This document shows, piece by piece, positions 24,593 through 33,785 of a DNA stretch of 64,000 bases (positions are counted from its first letter, which is position 1; every line of letters begins with the position of its first letter). Source of the stretch: Lachnospiraceae bacterium (GTDB lineage: Bacteria > Bacillota > Clostridia > Lachnospirales > Anaerotignaceae); the NCBI GenBank assembly GCA_910576545.1, contig CAJTKM010000004.1, positions 62,001 through 126,000 of the forward strand, given 5' to 3'. Made by a program: the position numbers and the translations under genes. The notes under the pieces are model-generated. The model had not been told where the DNA came from and did not search any database. It saw only the letters and a program-made list of their open reading frames with translations.

Positions 24593-27307
24593 TTAAAAAT
24601 CCATTTCCAAATCCTTCTGTCTGGATACCTGTGAAAATGAAATCACAGCATCAGTCTTTTTCATAAACAGCAGACCAAAGGAACGCTTGCCACAGTTGCA
24701 GGCAATGGCCGAAGACGCCTTCTGGAGGTAAATCCGTTCAAACGGGCAATATTGAAGCACCAAATCCTGAATATATTGCAGGCTTTTTTCGTCCATACCG
24801 GCATATGTAATGAAAAGCACCCGCCGGTCTATATTTCTGCTGTCCATAAGCACCCTGCGTACATAGCGCCTTGCCACATGCTGGAAATCGCCCCAGAGCA
24901 TCCCCCCGACAGTCATCCGGCTCTTTTTCATCACAATAATAGGATGCAGGAGCAATGCGTCACAGAGGATTTGTGTACGTTTGGAAATCTGTCCCGCTCG
25001 ACACATCATATGCGTATTGTCGATGATAAAAGCTGAAGAAACATAGTTCTTCAGTTTCTCCACAGCTTTCACAATATCGTCCTTCGCCATGTGGTTTTCT
25101 GCCATAGACGCGGCAAACATCACCACCAGGCCCATACTGCTGGAAAGGTGCCCTGAGTCTATTACCGTAACATTTTCAAACGACCTTGCCGCCTCAAGCG
25201 CGTTATTATAGCCCTCGCTGGCATGCTTTGCCATCGCAATATGCAGCACGTTTTGGGCTTCGGTCAGTTTTCCCGCAAAGAAGCGTTCGTAATCCTCCAC
25301 CTCCGGCGGCTGTGACCTGCCATCCCAGCCCGCCGCCATATGCATCAGCAGTTCATCTGGCTGTATCTCGACTTCATCCAGAAAACGCCCGCGTTCTGTG
25401 CAGACATAATATGAACATACCGCTATGTTAAATTCCCTGAGCAGGGTTTCCGGAAGGTCGCACACACTGTCTGTCGTAACCAGAAGCGGAATCCGTTTTG
25501 CCTGTTCAAAAATCAGGACATCTTTCCCGATTTCAGACTGTGCGGCATTCTCGCTCAGCGTTACCAGCTCCTTGGGCAGCACGCTCAGCACCGAAGCCTC
25601 CAAAAGCGCGCCGCTTACAGGCTTTGCAAGATAACCGCTGAAGCCTTCTTTCCGATAAAGCAGCTGGTTATCGCTCCCTGCATTAGCCGTCAACGCGATA
25701 ACAGGTACGTCCTGACAGAGCCCTCCCGGCTGTGAACGCAGTGCGTGAAGGCATTGTATGCCGTCCATCTCCGGCATGAGGTGGTCCATCAGGATAGCAT
25801 CATAATGCTGGTTCTGCGTCAGCTTCAAACATTCTGCGCCGCTCCGCGCCATATCCAGCTGTATCTTTGTAGCGGAAAGCAGCTTACGCACCACCATCAG
25901 GTTCATGTCGTTATCGTCCACGACAAGGATACGGGCATTCGGGGCTTCAAAGCTCTGCTGATACTGCTCACCCTGGTGCAGCTTTGTGCGGGAGGCAAGC
26001 GTAAACGTCCCCAGCTCCTTATCATCCACAATATCCTGTTCCAGCATGACGATAAACGTAGAACCTTTTGTATACACGCTGTTGACGCTGATTTCGCCGC
26101 CCATCAGATGCACAAGCTGCTGCACAATGCTCAGGCCCAGCCCTGTACCCTCGATGTGGCGGTTGCGCTCCTCGTCCACACGCTTAAACGCGTTAAAGAT
26201 ATATGGTATGTTTTCCTTTTTCACGCCTAGCCCCGTATCTTCTACCGTATACCAGACGCGTACACGGTTGAGCGTCAGCCGCTCACAGCGGATGGACAGC
26301 GTAACAGAGCCTTCGCTCGTATATTTTATAGCGTTGTTCAGCAGGTTGATTAAAACCTGCTTGATACGCACCTCATCGCCGCAAAGCATACTGGGAATAG
26401 AGGAATCCACATGCAGACGGAAATTCAGCCCTTTTTCCTGCGCTTTGATCCATATCATATTTACAATTTCCGAAAAAAGCGCGCCCGTTTCATACGAAAC
26501 GTTTACAATTTCCATCTTTTTCGACTTTATTTTTGACAAATCCAAAATGTCATTGATAATGGTAAGCAGCATTTTGCTGGCGCCCTGAATATTTCTCGCA
26601 TTCTCTGCCACATCTTCAGGGATATCGCCCCGCAGTATAATCTCATTCAGGCCGATAATGGTGTTAATCGGCGTACGGATTTCATGGCTCATGCTGGAAA
26701 AGAAATGATTTTCCGCCTTATTCAGCTCCTCGATTTCCTTTTTCTGCTGTTTGGAAAGTTCATTTTCTTTCTCATAAAGCATATTCAGGAACATCAGCAG
26801 GACACTTGTCAGCACGCCCACCAGCACAACGGACGCCGCAGAATCGAAAAACGAACGCTCCTGCGTATTCTGCAAAACCAATTCCGGAAAGTTGAAAGCA
26901 ATATAGTAGCAAAGCAGTGTTTCTATGGTACAAAGGACAAAAAAGAATGCCTTCCGTTTCCCCACCAGCGTAATGCTGATATAGATAAAGCACAGCACGA
27001 ACCACTCCGGCATACCGCTGTAAAACCCGCCTGCCGTAAAAAAGCTGAAAGGAAAAATCAGCAGCAGCAGTATCGTGATGATGGTTGCCCCGCAGTTGAT
27101 ACAGCCTTTTTTAATGCTGAACTGCGAAACAGCCGTAATCACCAGCAGGCTCACCGCCAGCAGAGGCAGGTTGTACCAAGTCCTGCCCAAAGACAGTATG
27201 AAAATCAACGCAAGCACACAGGTGCCTGTCGCCACACGGAACATGCGTTCCCGCAGACCAATTCTGTGGTCAAATATAATTTCCAGCCATTTCTTTAGCA
27301 CACCCAT
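24593..27307 (-). CDS. Hybrid sensor histidine kinase with receiver and C-terminal DegV domain
   Basis: 904 residues. The N-terminal ~180 residues hold six or so membrane helices with no large extracellular sensor. Then come a coiled linker, HisKA (SMSHEIRTPINTIIG, His208), HATPase (NLLNNAIKYTSEGS, EDTGLGV, GTGLGLSIV) and a receiver (ILVVDDNDMN, phosphorylatable Asp508 in AILMDHLMPEMDG, Lys in YLAKP). From residue ~606 a complete DegV/FakB-type fatty-acid-binding domain follows (LLVTTDSVCDLPETLLREFN, VIDSGHLSSSMGLVVMFAAS, and a CDALLLHPIIVMKKSRMTVG region). ATG 27307 sits behind AGGAGGAGC; a longer start would overlap the upstream gene. Last gene of the operon. Lipid sensing is inferred from the DegV domain. 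Confidence 0.9.
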   Translation of the reverse strand: MGVLKKWLEIIFDHRIGLRERMFRVATGTCVLALIFILSLGRTWYNLPLLAVSLLVITAVSQFSIKKGCINCGATIITILLLLIFPFSFFTAGGFYSGMPEWFVLCFIYISITLVGKRKAFFFVLCTIETLLCYYIAFNFPELVLQNTQERSFFDSAASVVLVGVLTSVLLMFLNMLYEKENELSKQQKKEIEELNKAENHFFSSMSHEIRTPINTIIGLNEIILRGDIPEDVAENARNIQGASKMLLTIINDILDLSKIKSKKMEIVNVSYETGALFSEIVNMIWIKAQEKGLNFRLHVDSSIPSMLCGDEVRIKQVLINLLNNAIKYTSEGSVTLSIRCERLTLNRVRVWYTVEDTGLGVKKENIPYIFNAFKRVDEERNRHIEGTGLGLSIVQQLVHLMGGEISVNSVYTKGSTFIVMLEQDIVDDKELGTFTLASRTKLHQGEQYQQSFEAPNARILVVDDNDMNLMVVRKLLSATKIQLDMARSGAECLKLTQNQHYDAILMDHLMPEMDGIQCLHALRSQPGGLCQDVPVIALTANAGSDNQLLYRKEGFSGYLAKPVSGALLEASVLSVLPKELVTLSENAAQSEIGKDVLIFEQAKRIPLLVTTDSVCDLPETLLREFNIAVCSYYVCTERGRFLDEVEIQPDELLMHMAAGWDGRSQPPEVEDYERFFAGKLTEAQNVLHIAMAKHASEGYNNALEAARSFENVTVIDSGHLSSSMGLVVMFAASMAENHMAKDDIVKAVEKLKNYVSSAFIIDNTHMMCRAGQISKRTQILCDALLLHPIIVMKKSRMTVGGMLWGDFQHVARRYVRRVLMDSRNIDRRVLFITYAGMDEKSLQYIQDLVLQYCPFERIYLQKASSAIACNCGKRSFGLLFMKKTDAVISFSQVSRQKDLEMDF

Positions 27308-27314
27308 GCTCCTC

Positions 27315-30308
27315 CTATTCCAGTTTTGCAATGCTCTTGCAGACTTCCTCATACAGAAGCAGCAGCTTCAAATGATTCCGGTGGACAAAATCCATGTTTC
27401 CAGCTTTCCCCGCCTGTTCGATAGCCCTTGCCAGCTCCGAAAGCCCCTCCGCGCCAATGGTCAGGGACGTGCTTTTCAGCGCGTGGACTTTTATGATATA
27501 GTCCTCCCAATTGCCCGTTTTATAGAGGGTCAGCAATTCGACTTCCTTCTCCCTGCTGTGTTTTTGGAAAGTATCCAACATTTCCTTATAAAAATCTTCC
27601 TCACCACAGCAGTAGTCCATGCCCAGCTTTACATTCAGCCCTGCCTGTTTCAGGGGCGCAAAGCGGGAAAATTCTTCATCTTCTTCCGGCTCAATTGCTT
27701 CCGGCTCAGGTTCTGTTTCCTCAAGCTGGATTTCCTCCGGCTCGGGTTCTGTTTCTGTTTCCTCAAGCCGGACTTCTTCCGGCTCGGGTTCAATTTCCGG
27801 TTCCTCAAGCCGGACTTCTTCCGGCTCGGGTTCAATTTCCGGTTCCTCAAGCCGGACTTCCTCCGGCTCGGGTTCAATTTCCGTTTCTTCAAGCCGGACT
27901 TCTTCCGGCTCGGGTTCAATTTCTGTTTCCTCAAGCTGGATTTCCTCTGGATCGGGTTCAATTTCTGTTTCCTCAAGCCGGACTTCTTCCGGCTCGGGTT
28001 CAATTTCCGTTTCCTCAAGCCGAACCTCTTCCGGCTCGGGTTCCTCATGCCCCGTTTCTTTATTTATCATGCCAAGAAGCATTTCGGCAAGCTCCTGTCC
28101 TGCTTTGAGTTCTTCCGGCGTCATCTCAGGAAGCTCTGACTGTGATGCTTCAGACAGACTTTCCACAGACTCCGGTTCATTCTGAATCTCCGGTATTTCC
28201 TTTACATCCTCTGTGCCCTGCCGCATTTTTTCCGCAGGCGAAGGCGTAGGATTATATTCGATACATTCCTCAGGCAGGGATTTCCGCAGAACACGCTCCA
28301 GAACAGTACGCTCAATGGGCTTCGGTATAAATTCGGTAAAGCCTTCGTTGCGGAACATTTCCCTTGCACCGCTGATGGTATTCGCCGTCAGTGCAACTAC
28401 CGGCAAATCCTCATACATGCCGCCGTTCATCTCTCGTATGCGCCGCAGTGTTTCCACGCCATCAAAGCCAGGCATCATATGGTCTAAGAATATCATGTGA
28501 TAAGGCGTATTGCCGCAGCGTTCCAGAGCCTCCTTGCCACTCTGACAGGTATCTACCTGTATGCCATAGCTGCCCAGCACTCCTTTGGCAACAACCAGAT
28601 TCATTTCTTCGTCATCCACAGCCAGAACGCGTACGCCCTTACAGGAGAACGGCTTGCGCCCCGCCGCCTGCGCTTCCTCAAACTCATTTTCATCTGCTTC
28701 GCCATTCAAAAGGTTCGCAATGGAAAGCGCAAAGAACGGCTTGCGAATAATCATCAGCCTGCTGTTCTTTTTCGGCTCATAATCCCGGTCTACAATCACA
28801 CCCACACGGAGTTTTTGGGAAAGCCCTTCGTAATAATCCATGTTCCCCTCGTATTCCGTCTGTGCGATAAACACATGGGTCAGGGGGTGTGTATCCAGCA
28901 GCTTCAGCAGGCCTTCAAAATTATGCGCCTGATAGCCTTCAATCCCAAGCCCATCCACCAAATGATAAATCAGCTTGTCATAATATCCCCGCACTTCATC
29001 ACAACTGAAGCGTTCCGGGCGGAAATAACAGGCAATGCACAGCTTTTCCGGATTATCGAGGGAAACCGCAGGGCTGTCGTCCACAACCACCTGAGGAATC
29101 GCAATATGCGCCTCAAGCCCCTGCCTGTCCTTACTCTCAAAATGAATAAAACCGCCCATAGCATGCAGAAGCCCTCTTGCAATAGGAATGCCAAGCCCAA
29201 GACCGCTGGCAAGGCGGCTGCTGCCTGTATCTGCCTGGTAAAAATCATCAAACATCTGGTTCATCTGGGAATCAGTCATACCAATACCCGTATCGTAAAT
29301 GTCGATTGTCAGGTTGACGCCATAACTTTCCTTCCGGCAGCCAACGCAGACGTTGATGCCGCCTTCTTCTGTAAACTTTATGGAATTTTCCACAATGATT
29401 TTCAACACATGGGTAATCTTCTCCGAATCCCCCATCATGACCGCCGGAACCTTCGGGTCAATATCAAAAACCATTTCCAGCGGGCTGCTGCCGCCCTGCA
29501 TTACAGACATTGTAATAACGTCATTCAGTACAGAAGTAATCATATATTCATGCATGGAAGGCGTCAAAGTACCTTCCACAATTTCCGTATAGTCCAGCAT
29601 GTTGTTAATAAGGGTAGACATACGCTTGCCTGCCAGCTGTACAGAAAGCATATCCTTCTTAATCTCCGGTGATTTCTCTTTTTCCAGCACAACCTCACTG
29701 ATTCCGATGACCATATTGATAGGCGTGCGCAGCTCATGGGATACGTTCGAGAGAAAAACGGCATTCTGCCGCCCTGCCGTTTCCAGCTCCCTGAGTGTCT
29801 TGTCAAAATCCCTGCGTGTTTCCAGCCGCCGGTTGATACGGTATCTGGCAATGGAAATCGCACCCACTGTTACACAGACACCCAGCACGAGGCGCACAAC
29901 TTCCGTATCCTCCATATCCGGCGTAATCGTCCCAAGTACCAGCCAATGGTACATCAATTCCACTACATACAAAACGGCCGTCATAAATAACAGCCGTTTT
30001 TTATCAAACATTGAAAAAACTAAAATCATCATACAGGCAACGGCAGGAATATCGAATAAACTGTTGCTATGTACCCCAAAAAAGAAAAACCCAACCATCA
30101 TCAGCCCTGTGCAGAGATTTTGGTAAAACTGCTCCGAACCAAGCCGCCCGACGTGGAGAAACCACACCAGTGAATTCCCCACTAAAATAATAGGAATCAT
30201 CCAAAATTCCCAGGGTATGACGAGCGTAATCAAAATAAGTATAGTGCCAACCACCGTAACGATGGTAGCCAGAAGAAGATGAATACTTGTCTGTTTCCCT
30301 TCCCTCAT
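27315..30308 (-). CDS. Hybrid sensor histidine kinase with receiver, Glu/Pro repeat linker and Hpt domain
   Basis: 997 residues. Membrane region with about six helices (1-150); HisKA with NVSHELRTPINMVIG (His191); HATPase (VENSIKFTEEGG, YDTGIGM, GLGLGIP); a receiver-like region (~420-535) without a clear phospho-acceptor; and a true receiver (VLAVDDEEMN, Asp609 in MIFLDHMMPGFDG). Then about 115 residues of EVRLEETEIEPEPE-type repeats, and a C-terminal Hpt domain with IIKVHALKSTSLTIG. The receiver, Hpt and upstream stand-alone receiver allow a four-step phosphorelay. The start overlaps the upstream response-regulator stop by 4 bp. Confidence 0.92.
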   Translation of the reverse strand: MREGKQTSIHLLLATIVTVVGTILILITLVIPWEFWMIPIILVGNSLVWFLHVGRLGSEQFYQNLCTGLMMVGFFFFGVHSNSLFDIPAVACMMILVFSMFDKKRLLFMTAVLYVVELMYHWLVLGTITPDMEDTEVVRLVLGVCVTVGAISIARYRINRRLETRRDFDKTLRELETAGRQNAVFLSNVSHELRTPINMVIGISEVVLEKEKSPEIKKDMLSVQLAGKRMSTLINNMLDYTEIVEGTLTPSMHEYMITSVLNDVITMSVMQGGSSPLEMVFDIDPKVPAVMMGDSEKITHVLKIIVENSIKFTEEGGINVCVGCRKESYGVNLTIDIYDTGIGMTDSQMNQMFDDFYQADTGSSRLASGLGLGIPIARGLLHAMGGFIHFESKDRQGLEAHIAIPQVVVDDSPAVSLDNPEKLCIACYFRPERFSCDEVRGYYDKLIYHLVDGLGIEGYQAHNFEGLLKLLDTHPLTHVFIAQTEYEGNMDYYEGLSQKLRVGVIVDRDYEPKKNSRLMIIRKPFFALSIANLLNGEADENEFEEAQAAGRKPFSCKGVRVLAVDDEEMNLVVAKGVLGSYGIQVDTCQSGKEALERCGNTPYHMIFLDHMMPGFDGVETLRRIREMNGGMYEDLPVVALTANTISGAREMFRNEGFTEFIPKPIERTVLERVLRKSLPEECIEYNPTPSPAEKMRQGTEDVKEIPEIQNEPESVESLSEASQSELPEMTPEELKAGQELAEMLLGMINKETGHEEPEPEEVRLEETEIEPEPEEVRLEETEIEPDPEEIQLEETEIEPEPEEVRLEETEIEPEPEEVRLEEPEIEPEPEEVRLEEPEIEPEPEEVRLEETETEPEPEEIQLEETEPEPEAIEPEEDEEFSRFAPLKQAGLNVKLGMDYCCGEEDFYKEMLDTFQKHSREKEVELLTLYKTGNWEDYIIKVHALKSTSLTIGAEGLSELARAIEQAGKAGNMDFVHRNHLKLLLLYEEVCKSIAKLE
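27709..28050 (-). repeat. 42-bp tandem repeat encoding the Glu/Pro linker
   Basis: About eight imperfect copies of a 42-bp unit (14 codons, EVRLEETEIEPEPE) with small substitutions (VR/IQ, T/P, E/D). All copies stay in frame. Slippage would change linker length between the receiver and Hpt domains without breaking the gene. Confidence 0.9.
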
Positions 30309-30670
30309 TCCTTCTCAAACTCCTTTGCAACTCGTTTCAACAGCTCCTGCGGGAAAAACGGCTTTTTCAGATAATTCACTGCGCCCAACTCTATCGCTGT
30401 TCTCACATCATCTTCATATCCCGATGCGGTCAGGAAGATTACAGGAATTTTGATATCAAATTCCTTTTTCATCCGTTCAAAGGTTTCTATCCCATCCATC
30501 TCCGGCATTGCAATATCCAGAAGGATCAGGTCAATTTTTTCTATTCTCAGCTTTCTCAATGCTGCCTCCCCAGATTCAACAAGGATCACATCATACTGCT
30601 TCCCAAGAATCAGTTCCGTTCTTTTCAGGTTCATTGTATCATCGTCCACCACTAAAATACGTTTTGCCAT
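30305..30670 (-). CDS. Single-domain response regulator
   Basis: 121 residues, a CheY-like receiver alone: RILVVDDDTMNLKRTELIL, phospho-acceptor Asp51 in LILLDIAMPEMDGIETF, Thr in IFLTASG, and Lys in YLKKPFFPQELL. It has no output domain, so it acts by protein contact, most likely as an intermediate for the two kinases encoded downstream. It is the first gene of the three-gene operon and overlaps the next gene by 4 bp; ATG 30670 has AGGAGGCATCAAA upstream. Confidence 0.93.
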   Translation of the reverse strand: MAKRILVVDDDTMNLKRTELILGKQYDVILVESGEAALRKLRIEKIDLILLDIAMPEMDGIETFERMKKEFDIKIPVIFLTASGYEDDVRTAIELGAVNYLKKPFFPQELLKRVAKEFEKE

Positions 30671-30720
30671 TTTGATGCCTCCTATTCTCTCTTAGAGATT
30701 TGCAAATCCCCATTATTTTA

Positions 30721-30749
30721 ATTGTAAAACAGGAACACAATAAAGTCAA
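30721..30749 (-). promoter_or_regulatory. Promoter of the phosphorelay operon
   Basis: Minus strand TTGACT (30744-30749), 17-bp spacer, TACAAT (30721-30726), giving a leader of about 45 nt before the response regulator. Confidence 0.75.
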
Positions 30750-31039
30750 CAGCCATATAGACATTTTGTTTTTCTAAAAATACTATCCGCAAAACAGCTT
30801 GTTTATGGATAATATTTTCCTTCCTTAATAATAGGGCATTCATAATGCTCTGAAATAGAATCAGCCTGCTGACGCAGCATCCCTTGCCCTTCTGATTTAT
30901 ATGGCCTCGGGGGCTTTCTTCCGGGACGCACCCGTTTCATTTTCCATAAAAATAAAAAATGCCCGAAAAGGCGGTCTGCCTTGAGAAAACAAGTTTTTCT
31001 TATGGCAACGTCCATAATCCAGGCACATTTTAGTCAGAA
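30750..31039. other. Intergenic stretch with only a doubtful small ORF
   Basis: No convincing gene. A 45-codon minus-strand frame (30803-30940, starting KRVRPGRKPPRPYK) lacks a ribosome site. No terminator for the gene at 31040 is evident. Confidence 0.3.
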
Positions 31040-32152
31040 TTAAAACACTATCGTTTCCACAGCGACGATTCCGGCATCCATCAGTGCGCCGCTCCCCATT
31101 GCCGCACCGCCGCCAATGCCATCCGGCAGGGATGCTCCCTGCCCCATCGAGGCATCATAAGCCGTCTGCATACGGTCCATTTCGTCTATGAGCCTGAAAT
31201 TACTGCTGTTTTTCCAGTCCTCCAGCATCCCCATATTGCGTATCCCCTCGTTTTCGGAACGAAGAATACGCCGCCGCCGCGCCATTTCCTTCCGGTATTC
31301 CTCCGCCTTTTTTGCCGACTTCCGCTTCAGCGCACGCTTATAATCCGCCTCCGCCTGCTCCGCCTTTTCTATCTTGCGCACTTTGGAATTGCATTTCGCA
31401 ATGAGCTTGCGCAGGGAATTGACAACCGCGTTTGCCTTCATTGCCTCCGCGCCCTTCGCCCCTGCCGCTGCCATTTTCAGCGATGAAATCTGTCGGTTTG
31501 CCTTGGCGACAACAGAAACTGTCCCCGCCTTATCCCGCGTCATCGCCGCCATTGTGTAGAGGTTTGAAACGCCGCTGGTAAGCATTTTTTTCTGGTTCTG
31601 TTTCCAGCGTTCCTGATTACGGGCGTTGGAAAGTTCAAATTCCCTGAGCATATCGGAAACACGGTTTAGCTTATTATACGGCTCGCGCAGTTCTTCCTTT
31701 TCCTCTGCAAATTTCCAGCAGACTGCCCGTTCAGTATCAATAAAAACACCTGTTCCCGGTTCTCCCCCGGAAAGTTCCTGAAAGCGCGTCAGGGCTTTGA
31801 CGAGCCGCTCGCGGTATTCTGCCGCTTCCTCTCCTCCAGAAAGCAGTTTTTCCATAAAGCGGTGCGAAATCACAGCAGAAACGCCGTCCTTTTCGACTGA
31901 AGCACAATCAAGCAGACTCTCCCCTGTATAAAAGGTGATACCGGAAAACTGTTTTCGTATCTCCTCAAAAAATGTCTTCCATTCCGGCTCGGAAACACTC
32001 TCCACCCTGTCATCCGCGTATTCCGCGTATTCCGCGCTGACCTCCATCGTATCCTGCTTCGGCACAGCGGCAGGCACCTCTTTCCTGCCTGCCACATTTT
32101 CTGCGGTGTAGCCCATATTTCTTATACCGTTTATCCCGTCCATGCCATTCAT
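31040..32152 (-). CDS. Hypothetical clostridial protein, 370 residues
   Basis: Not recognised with confidence; the layout resembles lineage-specific Lachnospiraceae proteins. The N-terminus is a low-complexity Met/Gly/Asn stretch. A compact region follows (WKTFFEEIRKQFSGITFYTG, then AVISHRFMEKLLSGGEEAAE). Residues ~190-330 are strongly basic and helical, probably coiled coil (RKIEKAEQAEADYKRALKRK, then MARRRRILRSENEGI). The C-terminus is Gly/Ala-rich (GIGGGAAMGSGALMDAGI). There is no signal peptide or membrane helix. ATG 32152 was chosen (GGAG just upstream); the frame also opens at ATG 32215. Function unknown. Confidence 0.65.
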   Translation of the reverse strand: MNGMDGINGIRNMGYTAENVAGRKEVPAAVPKQDTMEVSAEYAEYADDRVESVSEPEWKTFFEEIRKQFSGITFYTGESLLDCASVEKDGVSAVISHRFMEKLLSGGEEAAEYRERLVKALTRFQELSGGEPGTGVFIDTERAVCWKFAEEKEELREPYNKLNRVSDMLREFELSNARNQERWKQNQKKMLTSGVSNLYTMAAMTRDKAGTVSVVAKANRQISSLKMAAAGAKGAEAMKANAVVNSLRKLIAKCNSKVRKIEKAEQAEADYKRALKRKSAKKAEEYRKEMARRRRILRSENEGIRNMGMLEDWKNSSNFRLIDEMDRMQTAYDASMGQGASLPDGIGGGAAMGSGALMDAGIVAVETIVF

Positions 32153-32515
32153 TCTCTCCGCCCCCGCTTCCTTCAAAAAACCGCCCCCGCTCCTGCCGAG
32201 GGAGGCATAAAACACTACCTATATAATACATCGGGCAAAAATGCGGGATTCTTTATACTTTCTTACAGGATTTTGTCTGTACTTGAAAAATAACCCTAAT
32301 CCCCTCAATTTTTTAGTTTTTCACATGTTTATTATCCAGATTGCTTTGGCTTTCCCCGTTTACCCTGCTTCATATAAACATTCAATTATTATAAAAGGAA
32401 AACAGCTGTGGCAATCCATATCATACGGATTCACATGAAAAAACAACTCTCGCGAATACAAAAGCCCGGTAATAGAGCCAGCTTGTCCATAAACATTATG
32501 TAAAAATTATCCTTG

Positions 32516-32557
32516 CGTAATATATTACGTGGTGTTTTTGGTCTAACTCCGTATACT
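32516..32557 (+). promoter_or_regulatory. Perfect 14-bp palindrome over the promoter of the double-HTH gene
   Basis: CGTAATATATTACG (32516-32529) is a perfect dyad. A TATACT -10 lies at 32552-32557, so the palindrome covers or abuts the -35 position. It is a likely autoregulatory operator for the regulator starting at 32578 (inference). The rest of 32216-32515 holds no visible feature. Confidence 0.5.
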
Positions 32558-32577
32558 ATATCTCAAGGGGTATGAAT

Positions 32578-33075
32578 ATGCCAGAAACAACGGCTATATC
32601 TGAATATCTGAAAGCGTTTCGGTCAGAAAAAAATCTAAACCAGACAGAGTTTGCAAAAGAAATCGGTTTCAGCAGAGCAGAATTAAGTTTAATAGAACGG
32701 GAGTTAGTTGACCCAAGATTAAAAACGTTAAAGAAAATAGCAGATTATATGGGAATTTCCATTTCTAAACTTCTGCAGGTAGAAACAGACGGTACTGAAA
32801 CATATTCTGAGTTACATTCTTCTGAAAATTTTCCTGAACTGGAATTCATATCGCAGAGGTTAAACGCATTTCGCGATAAACATCAGGAATCTCAGGATGT
32901 ATTTGCAGAGCATGTTGGCATTCATATTGCATCACTAAGCCTGATGGAACGAAAACGAATGAACCCAAGATTGAGCACACTGCAAAAAATTGCCGCATAT
33001 ATGGGTATTACCGTTTCAGAACTGCTGACGCCCTTACAGGAAACACAGGATTCAGATAATGAAATGAATGGATAA
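32578..33075 (+). CDS. Regulator with two tandem XRE helix-turn-helix domains
   Basis: 165 residues made of two similar XRE domains: residues ~7-65 (LKAFRSEKNLNQTEFAKEIG, ISKLLQVE) and ~95-155 (LNAFRDKHQESQDVFAEHVG, TVSELLTP). The halves share the order recognition helix, ERxxxxPRLxTLxKIAxYMG, so it is an internal duplication. ATG 32578 is preferred over ATG 32572 because of its spacing from AAGGGG. Tandem HTH units should let a single chain contact both halves of a palindrome, in keeping with the dyad upstream. Target genes unknown. The coding sequence is AT-richer than its neighbours. Confidence 0.85.
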   Translation: MPETTAISEYLKAFRSEKNLNQTEFAKEIGFSRAELSLIERELVDPRLKTLKKIADYMGISISKLLQVETDGTETYSELHSSENFPELEFISQRLNAFRDKHQESQDVFAEHVGIHIASLSLMERKRMNPRLSTLQKIAAYMGITVSELLTPLQETQDSDNEMNG

Positions 33076-33121
33076 ATAACCGATATCGATTGGCGCGAGC
33101 TGGTGAATGATAAAAGAGCAG

Positions 33122-33541
33122 TTACACATGCAGCAGCTCTTTTGCTATGATTATTTTGTGCCAATCCCGCCCGGGTACCTTCTGTAACAAGGGTCCGGAC
33201 TGGCATACCATTCGCATCCACGGCCGGATGTATTTTGGTGTTTTTCTGCGCCAACGGATGAACCGCTGATGAACGCTGCCCCATTTTCCGTAATCGGGAG
33301 GCAGGTCTCGCCGTGGAGCCCCGGTTCGCAACATCCAAAACACCGCATTGATAAAACGGCAGTTATTCTGGATAATCCCTCCCCACCGGCCGCGCTGTCC
33401 CGGCAGATGTGGTTCCAGCAGCGCCCATACTTTGTCACTTATGTCGTGTCGGTGACAGGAAGCATCCATCTTTTTCTCTCCTGTCTTTTAAGATACTTCC
33501 ATTTTATTACAACCCATTCACTTTGTGTAGACACTATCTAA
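33122..33541 (-). mobile_element. IS5-family insertion sequence remnant
   Basis: The N-terminus of an IS5-type transposase is clear on the minus strand from 33469 (DASCHRHDISDKVWALLEPH, NAVFWMLRTGAPRRDLPPDY, RFIRWRR). After RWRR the sequence jumps and shifts frame to a later part (NTKIHPAVDANGMPVRTLVT), so about 50 codons including catalytic residues are deleted; the 3' part is also missing. The left inverted-repeat end TTAGATAGTGTCTACA lies at 33526-33541. The same end recurs at 47308-47345. Not functional. Confidence 0.8.
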
Positions 33542-33588
33542 GGGAATTTGCTATCGGAAAATTTTTTTGTTTGTTTGCATTTTTCTGC

Positions 33589-33617
33589 TTGCTTTTTCCA
33601 AAAAAGGATGATATAAT
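33589..33617 (+). promoter_or_regulatory. tRNA promoter
   Basis: TTGCTT (33589-33594), 17-bp spacer, perfect TATAAT (33612-33617), 21 bp before the tRNA. Confidence 0.8.
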
Positions 33618-33638
33618 AAAAAACGTGCTTGAGAGCAT

Positions 33639-33711
33639 GCTACTGTGGCTCAGTTGGTAGAGCAATTGATTCGTAATCAATAGGTCGGGGGTTCGAGTCC
33701 CCCCAGTAGCT
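33639..33711 (+). tRNA. tRNA-Thr (anticodon CGT)
   Basis: A complete cloverleaf: acceptor GCTACTG/CAGTAGC, D arm GCTC...GAGC, anticodon arm ATTGA-TTCGTAA-TCAAT with anticodon CGT at 33672-33674, variable AGGTC, T arm GGGGG-TTCGAGT-CCCCC. Discriminator T; CCA is not encoded. It decodes ACG threonine codons. It has its own promoter and terminator. Confidence 0.97.
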
Positions 33712-33716
33712 TCTGA

Positions 33717-33742
33717 AAACCTTGATATTTCAAGGTTTTTTT
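33717..33742 (+). terminator. tRNA terminator
   Basis: AACCTTG, 6-nt loop, CAAGGTT followed by TTTTT, directly after the tRNA. Confidence 0.85.
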
Positions 33743-33785
33743 CTTTATCAGGGTATGAAATTCTGCATCATAAGGAGGTTTTATC

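Noticed and set aside
27709-28050. Tandem repeats resembling a CRISPR array
   Set aside because: Units are contiguous 42-bp in-frame codons with no spacers; they encode a protein linker.
33076-33121. Possible second end of the IS5 element
   Set aside because: I could not find a match to the TAGATAGTGTCTACA end here; the right side of the remnant is undefined.
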